Of a DNA stretch of 62,022 nt, positions 1 through 7,937 are shown piece after piece. Within the stretch, counting starts at the first letter, position 1, and each line of letters opens with the position of its first letter. The stretch is from Sulfurimonas sp. (GTDB lineage Bacteria; Campylobacterota; Campylobacteria; Campylobacterales; Sulfurimonadaceae). The position numbers and the translations under genes were made by a program. Location: NCBI GenBank assembly GCA_021648405.1, contig JAKISX010000003.1, positions 1-62,022 of the forward strand, read 5' to 3'. Under the pieces are notes generated by a model. That model saw only the letters and a program-made list of their open reading frames with translations. It did no database searches and had not been told where the DNA came from.

Positions 1-403
<403 letters not shown>

Positions 404-858
404 TGTCTGTTTCCTTGAAACGGAACTAGTCCCGTTTCAATTCCTTGCACTAAAGCTTCAAGCAAAGCTTGAAAGATAGTGTTTAGAACTTTTGTGAAAC
501 TTTAATCAAGTAAAGTACTTATTGCTAAGTATTACTGATCTTTTGCCCAAGAATTAAAATTCATTGGCTTTGTTGTTTATAGTCTAGTCTTTAACTGCTT
601 AAGTAGTTAATAACTCGACTGTATAGTATCTATTACTATAAGGGAACTAAATATATAAATATATCTAGTAACTTACAGAATAGACGGTTGTTGTTATTGT
701 GTTTATAAAGTAAACTTTATATAAACGCTAACTGTATTCTTTCGTTAGTCATTCATCTGTTTACTTGCTTAGTTTTCAATGATCTCAAACATCTTTTTTA
801 AAGTCTCTTAAATTAAAAACTCTTAAAGCCCTAAACATTAGGTCTGTGTGTTTGTGGA
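404..858 (-). other. rRNA operon leader with boxA-like sequence and 16S processing stem
   Basis: This is the 5' leader between the rrn promoter and 16S. Read on the minus strand it contains ATCATTGAAAACTAAGCAAG (about 764-785), which resembles the TTCTTTGAAAACT block of rRNA leaders in other bacteria that holds boxA-type antitermination signals. Next to the 16S 5' end, 417-438 forms a stem (GAAACGG / CCGTTTC), a plausible part of the processing stalk. I see no tRNA and no open reading frame worth calling. The boxA assignment is by resemblance only. Confidence 0.55.
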
Positions 859-863
859 TGGGA

Positions 864-869
864 ATTATA
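864..869 (-). promoter_or_regulatory. -10 element of the rRNA operon promoter
   Basis: The minus strand reads CTCTATAATTCCC, a perfect TATAAT about 460 nt upstream of 16S. No clear -35 hexamer is seen, which is usual for sigma-70 promoters in this phylum. The hexamer is flanked by an inverted pair, TTAAAGCCCTAA (823-834) and TTAGGGCTTAA (886-896), that could form a stem around the start region. Confidence 0.55.
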
Positions 870-973
870 GAGAAATATTGCTTTATTAGGGCTTAACTTT
901 TGTGGGGAGTTTGGAAATGTTTTTAATTTGTGTGTTTAAATAGTAATAACTCTGCTACTACCATTCTTAATTC

Positions 974-1003
974 AATCGACATCAGTATCCAGCTTAGTCG
1001 ATT
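974..1003 (-). terminator. Weak hairpin after the SulP gene
   Basis: AATCGAC (974-980) pairs with GTCGATT (997-1003), just beyond the SulP stop codon on the minus strand and before the rrn promoter. There is no T tract, so this is at best a weak or Rho-assisted stop. Confidence 0.25.
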
Positions 1004-1018
1004 TCTTACATAAATTAT

Positions 1019-2335
1019 TTAGTTTATTTTTTCATCTTCTTCTTTAAATTTTTTAAAATATTTTCGCATGATTGTTCCAGCTGGCATACTATCTATTTTT
1101 GAAAAAATTAAATAACTAATAACAGCGTGAGCAATTAAAGTAATAATTAATCCCTCAAAAATACCTACTTTAAAAACCAATAAAGCACAAACGGTTGCGA
1201 GCAGTACAGCATAAGGACCAAAAGTAGCTACATGTAGCAAACCTAAAATCATTTTAGAACCCACAAATGCCATAATAATTGCTAGTGCAAAATATGGTAA
1301 ATGATCTAAATATTGAACATTAAACACAAAGAATGTTATCAATAAACCAATTATCAATACAGAAAACTTAGTATAAGCACCAGCTAAATGATTTGTTGAA
1401 GATTTAGCTAATCCGTCCAAATTTGTCATACCACCGAAAAAACTTGCCCCCATATTTGATACCCAAATCGATAATAAAGAGTTATTTGAATGACAAGGGC
1501 GTTTTAATGGATCAATTTTTTCAATAGCTGCGTTACTCATAACCTGTTCAATAACATCAACCACTGCCAACATTAATGCGAAAAAGATTGCGTACACCCA
1601 CAAATAAACAGAATCAAAATCAGGAATTGGTAAACCAATATTAAAATCCATATCTTCTACTTTTAACATTCTAACATCAAAAAAGAGTGAAGCTGCAATA
1701 CCAAATGCAATTAAAGCAAAGTATGGCAGTGCGGGCTTAGTGCTTTTAAATTTCTTAAATAATCCAAGAAATAAAACAGCTGCTATCGCTGATAGTGCTA
1801 CAACTTGGATACGGGCATCTGTCCAAAATTCTTCACTAACTGTCATGCCAGCTGGTAACATCCACATAAAAGGCAAAAATTTTAATGCTATCTTTAAGCC
1901 AATGCCTGCTAATAAGCCTTCTACTAAATAAGAGGGGACTGCCTTTAATAAATGTCTCTGCCAATCATATTTCCATATAATAGCCTGAAAAGATGATGTC
2001 AAGAAAATAATAAAAGCCATGTTTTCAATGCCAAAAGATGCTACTCCCATAGCAAGAATTGGTGCTAAACCAGCTGCAATTCCTGGAGCACCTATATAAT
2101 TACCTGGGCGAAACCAAGCAAATATAAAGCCTATAAAAGAAGCAAAAGCAACTGTTGCTAAGCCAACTTGGATAGGATAATCAGACATCATTGCTATGCC
2201 AATAGATAATGGGATGGCCATTGTTGCTGTGATAGTACCAGCTTGAATATCACGAATAGCGTATTTAGCAACAAATGCTGCAGAACCATGGTCTACACTC
2301 TGAATCTGCTCAATATTTATATTTTTTTTTGCCAT
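1019..2335 (-). CDS. SulP-family anion transporter lacking a STAS domain
   Basis: A 438-residue multi-spanning inner-membrane protein. The N-terminal stretch with DIQAGTITATMAIPLSIGIA (about 29-48) and the later NMGASFFGGMTNLDGLAKSS are typical of SulP (SLC26) permeases, which carry sulfate, bicarbonate, molybdate or other oxyanions. Family members usually end in a cytoplasmic STAS domain. Here the chain stops after a short charged tail, so that domain is absent. The gene follows the nitrate cluster on the same strand but two strong hairpins at 2555-2635 separate them, and it reads towards the rRNA operon. The substrate cannot be told from sequence; molybdate or sulfate uptake are both open. 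Confident for the family, not for the ion. Confidence 0.85.
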   Translation of the reverse strand: MAKKNINIEQIQSVDHGSAAFVAKYAIRDIQAGTITATMAIPLSIGIAMMSDYPIQVGLATVAFASFIGFIFAWFRPGNYIGAPGIAAGLAPILAMGVASFGIENMAFIIFLTSSFQAIIWKYDWQRHLLKAVPSYLVEGLLAGIGLKIALKFLPFMWMLPAGMTVSEEFWTDARIQVVALSAIAAVLFLGLFKKFKSTKPALPYFALIAFGIAASLFFDVRMLKVEDMDFNIGLPIPDFDSVYLWVYAIFFALMLAVVDVIEQVMSNAAIEKIDPLKRPCHSNNSLLSIWVSNMGASFFGGMTNLDGLAKSSTNHLAGAYTKFSVLIIGLLITFFVFNVQYLDHLPYFALAIIMAFVGSKMILGLLHVATFGPYAVLLATVCALLVFKVGIFEGLIITLIAHAVISYLIFSKIDSMPAGTIMRKYFKKFKEEDEKIN

Positions 2336-2554
2336 TTTTATTTACCTATTCTTTATTATTTTTTAAATATATTTTCTATTTTCATTATAAATATTAGATT
2401 TTAGTATATTATAATATCACTTATAAACAAAACAACTTAGCACCATCATTTTTTTTTACCTTAAACTGTTACTTTACCCCACATTTTTAAGATGTTATTA
2501 GTTTTTTTCTTGAAGTAATGCCAATGCGAGGTTTTAAAGGTGCCCATATGTAAT

Positions 2555-2598
2555 TTAGTTTAAAAATATATTTATATCCTAATATATTTTTAAACTAA
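2555..2598. repeat. 18-bp perfect AT-rich inverted repeat
   Basis: Arms 2555-2572 and 2581-2598 are exact reverse complements (TTAGTTTAAAAATATATT) around an 8-nt loop. It lies 17 nt beyond the GC-richer terminator stem at 2610-2635 when read on the minus strand. A stem of this length next to a terminator suggests a back-up transcription stop or a 3' mRNA-protecting structure between the nitrate cluster and the SulP gene. Confidence 0.7.
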
Positions 2599-2609
2599 TT
2601 ATTATATAT

Positions 2610-2635
2610 AAAGACTCGAGATAACTCGAGTCTTT
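2610..2635. terminator. Terminator stem downstream of narK
   Basis: AAAGACTCGAG (2610-2620), loop ATAA and CTCGAGTCTTT (2625-2635) form a perfect 11-bp stem starting 16 nt after the narK stop codon. On the plus strand it is followed by ATTATTTTTTAT, and A/T-rich sequence flanks it on both sides, so it could stop transcription in both directions. It marks the end of the nitrate transcription unit. Confidence 0.75.
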
Positions 2636-2651
2636 ATTATTTTTTATAGAA

Positions 2652-4208
2652 TTAACACTTAATTTCAGAGTTCTTTCTATCATAGTAATAAATATTTAAT
2701 ACCAAACAAACTATATAGTAAACAACAAAGCCGTAGATTGCATATTCAGCATGCCCAGCTTTAATTTGTTGACCAAATAATTTAGGCATAATGAAAGCAC
2801 CATATGCACCAATAGCAGCTGTCCAACCTAATACAGGACCAGCTTGTACTTTGTTAAAGATGTATGGAATAGATCTAAATGTAGAACCATTACCAATACC
2901 AGTACCAGCAAATAAGAACATGAATCCCCAAAAGAATGGCCACCAAAATTGTTCAGCAGCAGCAGCAGCGCCTTCAACAGCAGCAACTTCTCTAGCTTGT
3001 ACAATAAAGTAAGCAACAAATAAAGCAGATACAACTTGAAGTATAGTACTCCATGTAGTAACTCTAGCACCACTTCCTATTTTATCTGACAACCAACCAC
3101 CTAAAGGTCTAATTAGAGCACCAACTAATGGCCCTAAGAATGCATATGCAAATGGGTTAATTTCACCTTGAAAAATATCTTGAATAAGTTTAGGGAAAGA
3201 TGCAGCATATCCAATAAATGATCCAAATGTCATTACATAAATAATAGTCATAATCCATGTGTGCTTATTTCCAAATATTGCAAATTGCTTATCGATATTT
3301 TCTTTTAATTCGCCAGGTGATAGGTACTTCATTAATGCTAATGCAATAATTACAACTGTAGGAAGAACTATCCACATGTTAACTTTTAATCCGATTAACA
3401 TATATGCACCAATACCAGCAGCTATAATACCAAATATTAATAATAAAATAGTTTTACTAAGTTCACCAACAATATTACCAAGTTTTGGTGTAGCTGATTT
3501 AAGGTTATTCATACCAAAGAATGCAGCAATAGCTGTAATACCAATCAATGGTACCCATACCCATGCAGCATCTTGAATATAAACAATTTTTTCAGTACCT
3601 GGCATTTGCATACCTGAACTAAACGCACCACCAGCAAGCATTAATGGAATTAAGAATTGCATTGTACTTACCCCTAAGTTACCAAGACCAGCATTTAAGC
3701 CTAACGAAGTTCCTTGTACCTTTTTAGGAAAAAAGTAAGAGATATTTGACATTGAAGATGAGAAGTTACCACCACCAAAACCAGATGTTGCAGCAAGTAC
3801 TGCTAAAACAGCATAAGAGACATCTTTATCTCCCATAGCCCAACCAGCACCAAATGCAGGAATTAAAAGAAGAGCTGTTGTAAAGAAAATAACATTTCTA
3901 CCACCACCAATACTAATTAAAAATGTATTTGGAATCCTAAGTGTTGCACCTGCTAGACCTGCTACCGCCGGTAATGTCCAAAGCATTGCATTTACTTGTG
4001 CCCAATCTTCAGGTGTTTGAGGATTCATACCTAATGTGAATCCCATTTTTTTCATTTGTACAATAAGCATACCCCACATTAACCATACCGAGAAAGCTAG
4101 TAATAGTGCAGGAATTGAAATCCAAAGATTTTTAGTAGCTATACTTTTACCCTCTTTATCCCAAAACTTTTCGTCTTCAACATCCCATTTTTCTATGTTA
4201 ATTGCCAT
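2652..4208 (-). CDS. narK: Nitrate/nitrite transporter, NarK2 type
   Basis: A 518-residue major-facilitator protein of the nitrate/nitrite porter family. It carries the nitrate signature region (GFGGGNFSSSMSNISYFFPK, about 143-162) and two arginines, R91 and R367, in contexts matching the substrate-binding arginines R89 and R305 of E. coli NarK. About twelve membrane spans are visible. The known role of the family is nitrate uptake coupled to nitrite export or proton symport. Its start lies 11 bp inside the end of the hemerythrin gene, so the two are probably translationally coupled, and it is the last gene before a strong terminator. It is clearly diverged from the other NarK at 4887-6356, so exchange and symport may be divided between the two. 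Confidence 0.93.
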   Translation of the reverse strand: MAINIEKWDVEDEKFWDKEGKSIATKNLWISIPALLLAFSVWLMWGMLIVQMKKMGFTLGMNPQTPEDWAQVNAMLWTLPAVAGLAGATLRIPNTFLISIGGGRNVIFFTTALLLIPAFGAGWAMGDKDVSYAVLAVLAATSGFGGGNFSSSMSNISYFFPKKVQGTSLGLNAGLGNLGVSTMQFLIPLMLAGGAFSSGMQMPGTEKIVYIQDAAWVWVPLIGITAIAAFFGMNNLKSATPKLGNIVGELSKTILLLIFGIIAAGIGAYMLIGLKVNMWIVLPTVVIIALALMKYLSPGELKENIDKQFAIFGNKHTWIMTIIYVMTFGSFIGYAASFPKLIQDIFQGEINPFAYAFLGPLVGALIRPLGGWLSDKIGSGARVTTWSTILQVVSALFVAYFIVQAREVAAVEGAAAAAEQFWWPFFWGFMFLFAGTGIGNGSTFRSIPYIFNKVQAGPVLGWTAAIGAYGAFIMPKLFGQQIKAGHAEYAIYGFVVYYIVCLVLNIYYYDRKNSEIKC

Positions 4209-4860
4209 ATTTTTGTTCCTTATTAAGACTATCTAACATCTCTGTTAGTTCTTCGTTTGAAAGATTATTATGTGCATAGTTAAAGATAATTGTATCTTCT
4301 CTATAAATATGCACTCTTAATAACTCCACCAATTCTTTTGCTTGAACCACCGCTGCATCCAAAATAATAATACGAGATCTTTCATCAGGTATTCTTGAAA
4401 ATAATGCAAATAAATTAAAAGTGACTGCTGATAATTGTAATGCTTTTGTATGTTCATCTTCTAAAACATCAATAGCATTAAAAAAATCACCACTTTTTGA
4501 GTGATCACCTGTTTCATTCATTATCCTACTAATAGTAGGGAAAATTGTTTTTTCTTCTTCTAAATTATGTTCTCTAACTTTTTCATCAAAAAAAGTATAA
4601 AATTCTAACAGTCTTTTATTGACTTCTTTATCAACCTTACCACTTTCAATCATGGCAAGCGTTTCTTCAAAATTAACTAATATATTGTCATAATCTCTAT
4701 GATCATCCGTAAATTTTTGTAATAGAGGATGCAAATCCTCATAAGGGACCTGCTCATCTATTTTAGGTGGATTATATGCTTCTGGAGGAGAATAAGGCGA
4801 AGCCCCTCCTCCATCATTTATTTCCACCTCTGTTTCATTATTTGTTAAACTAAAATCCAT
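4198..4860 (-). CDS. Hemerythrin-domain protein of the nitrate cluster
   Basis: A 220-residue soluble protein. Residues about 45-195 form a hemerythrin HHE-type four-helix bundle with candidate di-iron ligands H54 (DHRDYD), H98 and E102 (HNLEEE), H137 (DEHTKA), and H184 and E188 (HIYRED). The first 40 residues are acidic and proline-rich. Such domains bind oxygen or nitric oxide, or help repair iron-sulfur clusters under nitrosative stress. Its place between two nitrate transporters, overlapping narK by 11 bp, ties it to nitrate respiration, where nitric oxide is an expected side product. It is not a plain YtfE/ScdA protein, since the N-terminal ScdA domain is missing. The exact function is inferred from context. 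Confidence 0.85.
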   Translation of the reverse strand: MDFSLTNNETEVEINDGGGASPYSPPEAYNPPKIDEQVPYEDLHPLLQKFTDDHRDYDNILVNFEETLAMIESGKVDKEVNKRLLEFYTFFDEKVREHNLEEEKTIFPTISRIMNETGDHSKSGDFFNAIDVLEDEHTKALQLSAVTFNLFALFSRIPDERSRIIILDAAVVQAKELVELLRVHIYREDTIIFNYAHNNLSNEELTEMLDSLNKEQKYGN

Positions 4861-4886
4861 ATTTCTCCTTTGTATAAATAAATTAT

Positions 4887-6356
4887 TTATTTATTTATTA
4901 TTTTTTTATCGGTAGTATCTTTTAATAGCCACCACATACCTAAGAATGTAATGAATACCATAAATGCCCATGCACTAGACCAAAGCCCTGTGTAAGTTAG
5001 TAGATACCCGAATATTATTGGTGTGAAAAAACCACCAAGACCACCAAGGACTCCTACTATACCACCTACCATACCAACATCATCTGGATATTGTTCTGGA
5101 ATATATTTATAGACAGCTGCCTTACCAATACCCCAAATTGCACCGATAAGAATTACTAATACTGCAAAAATCCAAACATTTGCTTGAAATGATATTCTTG
5201 TAGTACCTTTAATTAGAAGTTGTTTTTTCTTAACTTTATCACCAACTTTAACAACAGCTTCTTGCCATGATTTTTTAATTGGAAAGATATGCATATCTTC
5301 GCTATCAATTTCATTTATTTCATCTTCTGCTGTTTTTGGTGAAAATTTATACACTCTTTTACCAACTGTTACAGAATTTTCAGTAACCTCTGTAACAATT
5401 CCAGGAATTTTGGCTATAACACCTTTACCTGGTGAGAATGCCTCAACCTTTGGTACCATTAACATTGCACTAATCACTAATGAACTAACAAGCACCCAAA
5501 CCATAACTTTTCTTCCACCATAAATATCTGATAACCATCCACCAAAGGCACGAATAACACCAGAAGGAAAACTGAATGCTGCGGCAAATAAACCAGCTGT
5601 TACTAGTGGTAAATAATATACATTAACAAAATACGGAACTAACCATTGAGAAAATGCAACAAAACAACCAAATACTAGAAAGTACCATAAACCATATTTC
5701 CATACTACAGGGTCTTTGAGTGGTTTCATCATTTGCATCATTGTTTTTTTAGAAGCTGATGTTTTTTTGTTTTCTGTACCTATTAAAAATATTACAGCTG
5801 TAGCTAATAACATAATTGAATAATAAACTGGGAGCATTCTCCAACCATCTGGATTATCTCCAGCTGTTAAACTTAGTAATATTGTAGGAGCCAATAACGC
5901 TGTACCTGCAGCACCTGCATTTCCTGCACCAAATATACCTAATGCAAAACCTTGATTTTTCTTAGGATACCAAACTGAAGTAAAAGCGATACCAACAGCA
6001 AATGTAGCCCCAGTAAGACCAAATCCAAAACTACACCATGCATATTCTGTAAAAGTTTCTGCTTTAGATAATAAATACATAGGAATTGCAGATATTGCAA
6101 GAGTTCCAGCAAATATATATTTACCGCCGAATTTATCAGTTAGCATACCTGCAGGAAGTCTCATTAGTGCACCTGTTAATACAGGAATACCCATTAACCA
6201 ACCAATTTCTACAGCATTCCAATCAAATATTTCGTTACTTACTAAAAAAGTAACTAATACACCATTTAGTAGCCATGCTGAAAATGCTACTGTAAATGCA
6301 AATGTGTTAAAAAATAACATTCTATGAGATTTGCTAGTTGCTACTTTTACATGCAT
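4887..6356 (-). CDS. narK: Nitrate transporter, NarK1 type, with a periplasmic insert
   Basis: A 489-residue major-facilitator protein with R66 (ALMRLPAG) and R269 (VIRAFGGWLSD) in nitrate-porter contexts and about twelve spans. It belongs to the NarK1-like branch thought to work as a proton/nitrate symporter. Between spans 9 and 10 there is an insert of about 87 residues (304-390), on the periplasmic side if the N-terminus is cytoplasmic. Its end, with VVKVGDKVKKKQLLIKG, resembles the second half of a biotinyl/lipoyl-like barrel. It follows narI after a 107-bp gap that holds an 11-bp stem, so expression may be attenuated relative to narGHJI. Start ATG at 6356; no other start is competitive. 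Confidence 0.9.
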   Translation of the reverse strand: MHVKVATSKSHRMLFFNTFAFTVAFSAWLLNGVLVTFLVSNEIFDWNAVEIGWLMGIPVLTGALMRLPAGMLTDKFGGKYIFAGTLAISAIPMYLLSKAETFTEYAWCSFGFGLTGATFAVGIAFTSVWYPKKNQGFALGIFGAGNAGAAGTALLAPTILLSLTAGDNPDGWRMLPVYYSIMLLATAVIFLIGTENKKTSASKKTMMQMMKPLKDPVVWKYGLWYFLVFGCFVAFSQWLVPYFVNVYYLPLVTAGLFAAAFSFPSGVIRAFGGWLSDIYGGRKVMVWVLVSSLVISAMLMVPKVEAFSPGKGVIAKIPGIVTEVTENSVTVGKRVYKFSPKTAEDEINEIDSEDMHIFPIKKSWQEAVVKVGDKVKKKQLLIKGTTRISFQANVWIFAVLVILIGAIWGIGKAAVYKYIPEQYPDDVGMVGGIVGVLGGLGGFFTPIIFGYLLTYTGLWSSAWAFMVFITFLGMWWLLKDTTDKKIINK

Positions 6357-6410
6357 TGTAAATCCTTATAAACTTAATTTTGACTACTAAATATCTAAGG
6401 TAAGAAAAGA

Positions 6411-6445
6411 TAAAGAATAGCAAAATAATTATAAGCTATTCTTTA
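6411..6445. terminator. Hairpin between narI and narK1
   Basis: TAAAGAATAGC (6411-6421) pairs perfectly with GCTATTCTTTA (6435-6445) across a 13-nt loop. A smaller palindrome, TTAAGG-GTG-CCTTAA, follows at 6449-6463 right against the narI stop codon. The pair could partly terminate transcription or mark a processing site that separates narGHJI from the transporter genes. Confidence 0.5.
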
Positions 6446-6463
6446 TTAAGGGTGCCTTAAAAT

Positions 6464-7177
6464 TTAGTTATTTTCAGGTCTTTTAATGTCATCCCACTGA
6501 GTTTTAGGATCTCTAATTGTTTTTCTATCCCAGTTCCATCTAACAACTTGCAAAGGTCTAGTAATATAGTGTAAAGGTACTACTAAAAAGTGTACTAATC
6601 TTGTAAATGGAATCAAGAATATAATCAAAAATGCACCAACAACATGCAATTTAAGCAATAAAGGCATTGCAGCCATTGCTACTACATCTGGAGAAAAAGC
6701 AAATAGTGACCATAAATAAGGTGCCATGTTAGATGCATACCATCCTGAACCCCATCTTAACTCGATTGCTACTAATATTCCAACTACAAACTGAGCAATA
6801 AGTAAAATTTCAATCAATAAATCCATTTTATTCGTTACCATTTTTACTCTATCGTTTGTAACTCTTCTAATAAATAAAAATACAAGTCCAATAAGTCCAA
6901 GGAAAGCAAAAATTAATCCTCCAATTTCCAAGTATACTAAACTCATACCACCGAAAGATGTGTAGAATGATGGGAATATAAATCCAACTAAGTGTGCTAA
7001 AAATACAACTATTATTCCGATGTGAAAAGGAACAGATGCTGAATAAAGCTTTTTACCTTCTAGTAGTTGTGAAGATAAAGATGAATATTTAAATCCAGTC
7101 TTGTATCTAAAAATTGTTCCTACTAAAAAAATCACTAAAGCAACATAAGGAAATGCGCCAAATAATATTACGTCCAT
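6464..7177 (-). CDS. narI: Respiratory nitrate reductase gamma subunit (di-haem b)
   Basis: A 237-residue integral membrane protein with five spans. It passes electrons from quinol through two b haems to NarH. H52 and H62, and H178 and H196, have the same spacings (10 and 18) as the haem ligands H56/H66 and H187/H205 of E. coli NarI. It follows narJ after 29 bp with a good ribosome site (AAAGGAG). The length matches the family (about 225-240). It is the last of the four reductase genes before a hairpin. Confidence 0.95.
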   Translation of the reverse strand: MDVILFGAFPYVALVIFLVGTIFRYKTGFKYSSLSSQLLEGKKLYSASVPFHIGIIVVFLAHLVGFIFPSFYTSFGGMSLVYLEIGGLIFAFLGLIGLVFLFIRRVTNDRVKMVTNKMDLLIEILLIAQFVVGILVAIELRWGSGWYASNMAPYLWSLFAFSPDVVAMAAMPLLLKLHVVGAFLIIFLIPFTRLVHFLVVPLHYITRPLQVVRWNWDRKTIRDPKTQWDDIKRPENN

Positions 7178-7206
7178 ATTAAACTCCTTTGTTTAATTTT
7201 AATTTA

Positions 7207-7935
7207 TTAACAAGTAGAACAGCCACTACCCATTGTACCACCTACATCAAATGTAGGACCACAACTAGTATTGGAGCTCTTTTTACCTTCTTCAACTTCA
7301 AGTTCACTACTTAAAAAGCCAAAAAAACTTGTATCTCCAAATGGTTTATTTTCTTTGATTAACTCAAAGTCTGTATCTAAAACCAAATAGATAGCTTTTA
7401 TAAGATGCATAAACATTGCCAAAGGAACATCTGGAACTATTAATGTTTTGTATTGTTTTTTATACAAAGCATCTTTTTGTTCCATACTTGAGGGAGTGAA
7501 CTCCTTCATCATGTTCTCTACAGCAGGGGCAATCATTAGTCTTACTAACTCTTTAATTGTTTCTTGATTTTTCATTTTTGAAATTAATCTCAAAACATTT
7601 GTTAAATGATCAGACAATTCATGTCCGCAGTCATTATTAACAGCAGCATGTTCTTGACTTAACCCAACCATAACATCACCCCTAGTATAATCATCACCGT
7701 AAAGAAGGTACCCTATCTCTAATGAAGTAACTGCTTGGACTTCGAAAGATTTTGTATAAATCTCTTGAAGTTGATAAATATCCTTTGGAATAAGCTTTTC
7801 AAACTTTTCCAATTCTTCCAAAGCACTATCATATTTACCTGCTAAAACAGTTTTTACCTCTGCTATTGCTTCGTAATAGTTTTGAGCTGGGTAATCAAAT
7901 AGTAATGAAAATTTTGCATAATGATCTAAATTCAC
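7207..7935 (-). CDS. narJ: Nitrate reductase assembly chaperone NarJ with cysteine-bearing tail
   Basis: A 242-residue cytoplasmic chaperone of the TorD/NarJ class, needed for molybdenum cofactor insertion and membrane docking of NarGH. The start is GTG, two bases after the narH stop, with GAGGG upstream. The central region (YLLYGDDYTRGDVMVGLSQ and HLTNVLRLISKM) fits NarJ. Unlike the enterobacterial protein it ends in a glycine-rich tail with C225, C239 and C242 (last residues GCSTC). Such a tail could bind a metal or form disulfides, but no function can be assigned from sequence. Confidence 0.92.
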   Translation of the reverse strand: MNLDHYAKFSLLFDYPAQNYYEAIAEVKTVLAGKYDSALEELEKFEKLIPKDIYQLQEIYTKSFEVQAVTSLEIGYLLYGDDYTRGDVMVGLSQEHAAVNNDCGHELSDHLTNVLRLISKMKNQETIKELVRLMIAPAVENMMKEFTPSSMEQKDALYKKQYKTLIVPDVPLAMFMHLIKAIYLVLDTDFELIKENKPFGDTSFFGFLSSELEVEEGKKSSNTSCGPTFDVGGTMGSGCSTC

Positions 7936-7937
7936 TA

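Noticed and set aside
1019-2335. SulP gene as part of the nar transcription unit
   Set aside because: Two strong hairpins and a 316-bp gap separate it from narK, so co-transcription is unlikely although the strand is the same.
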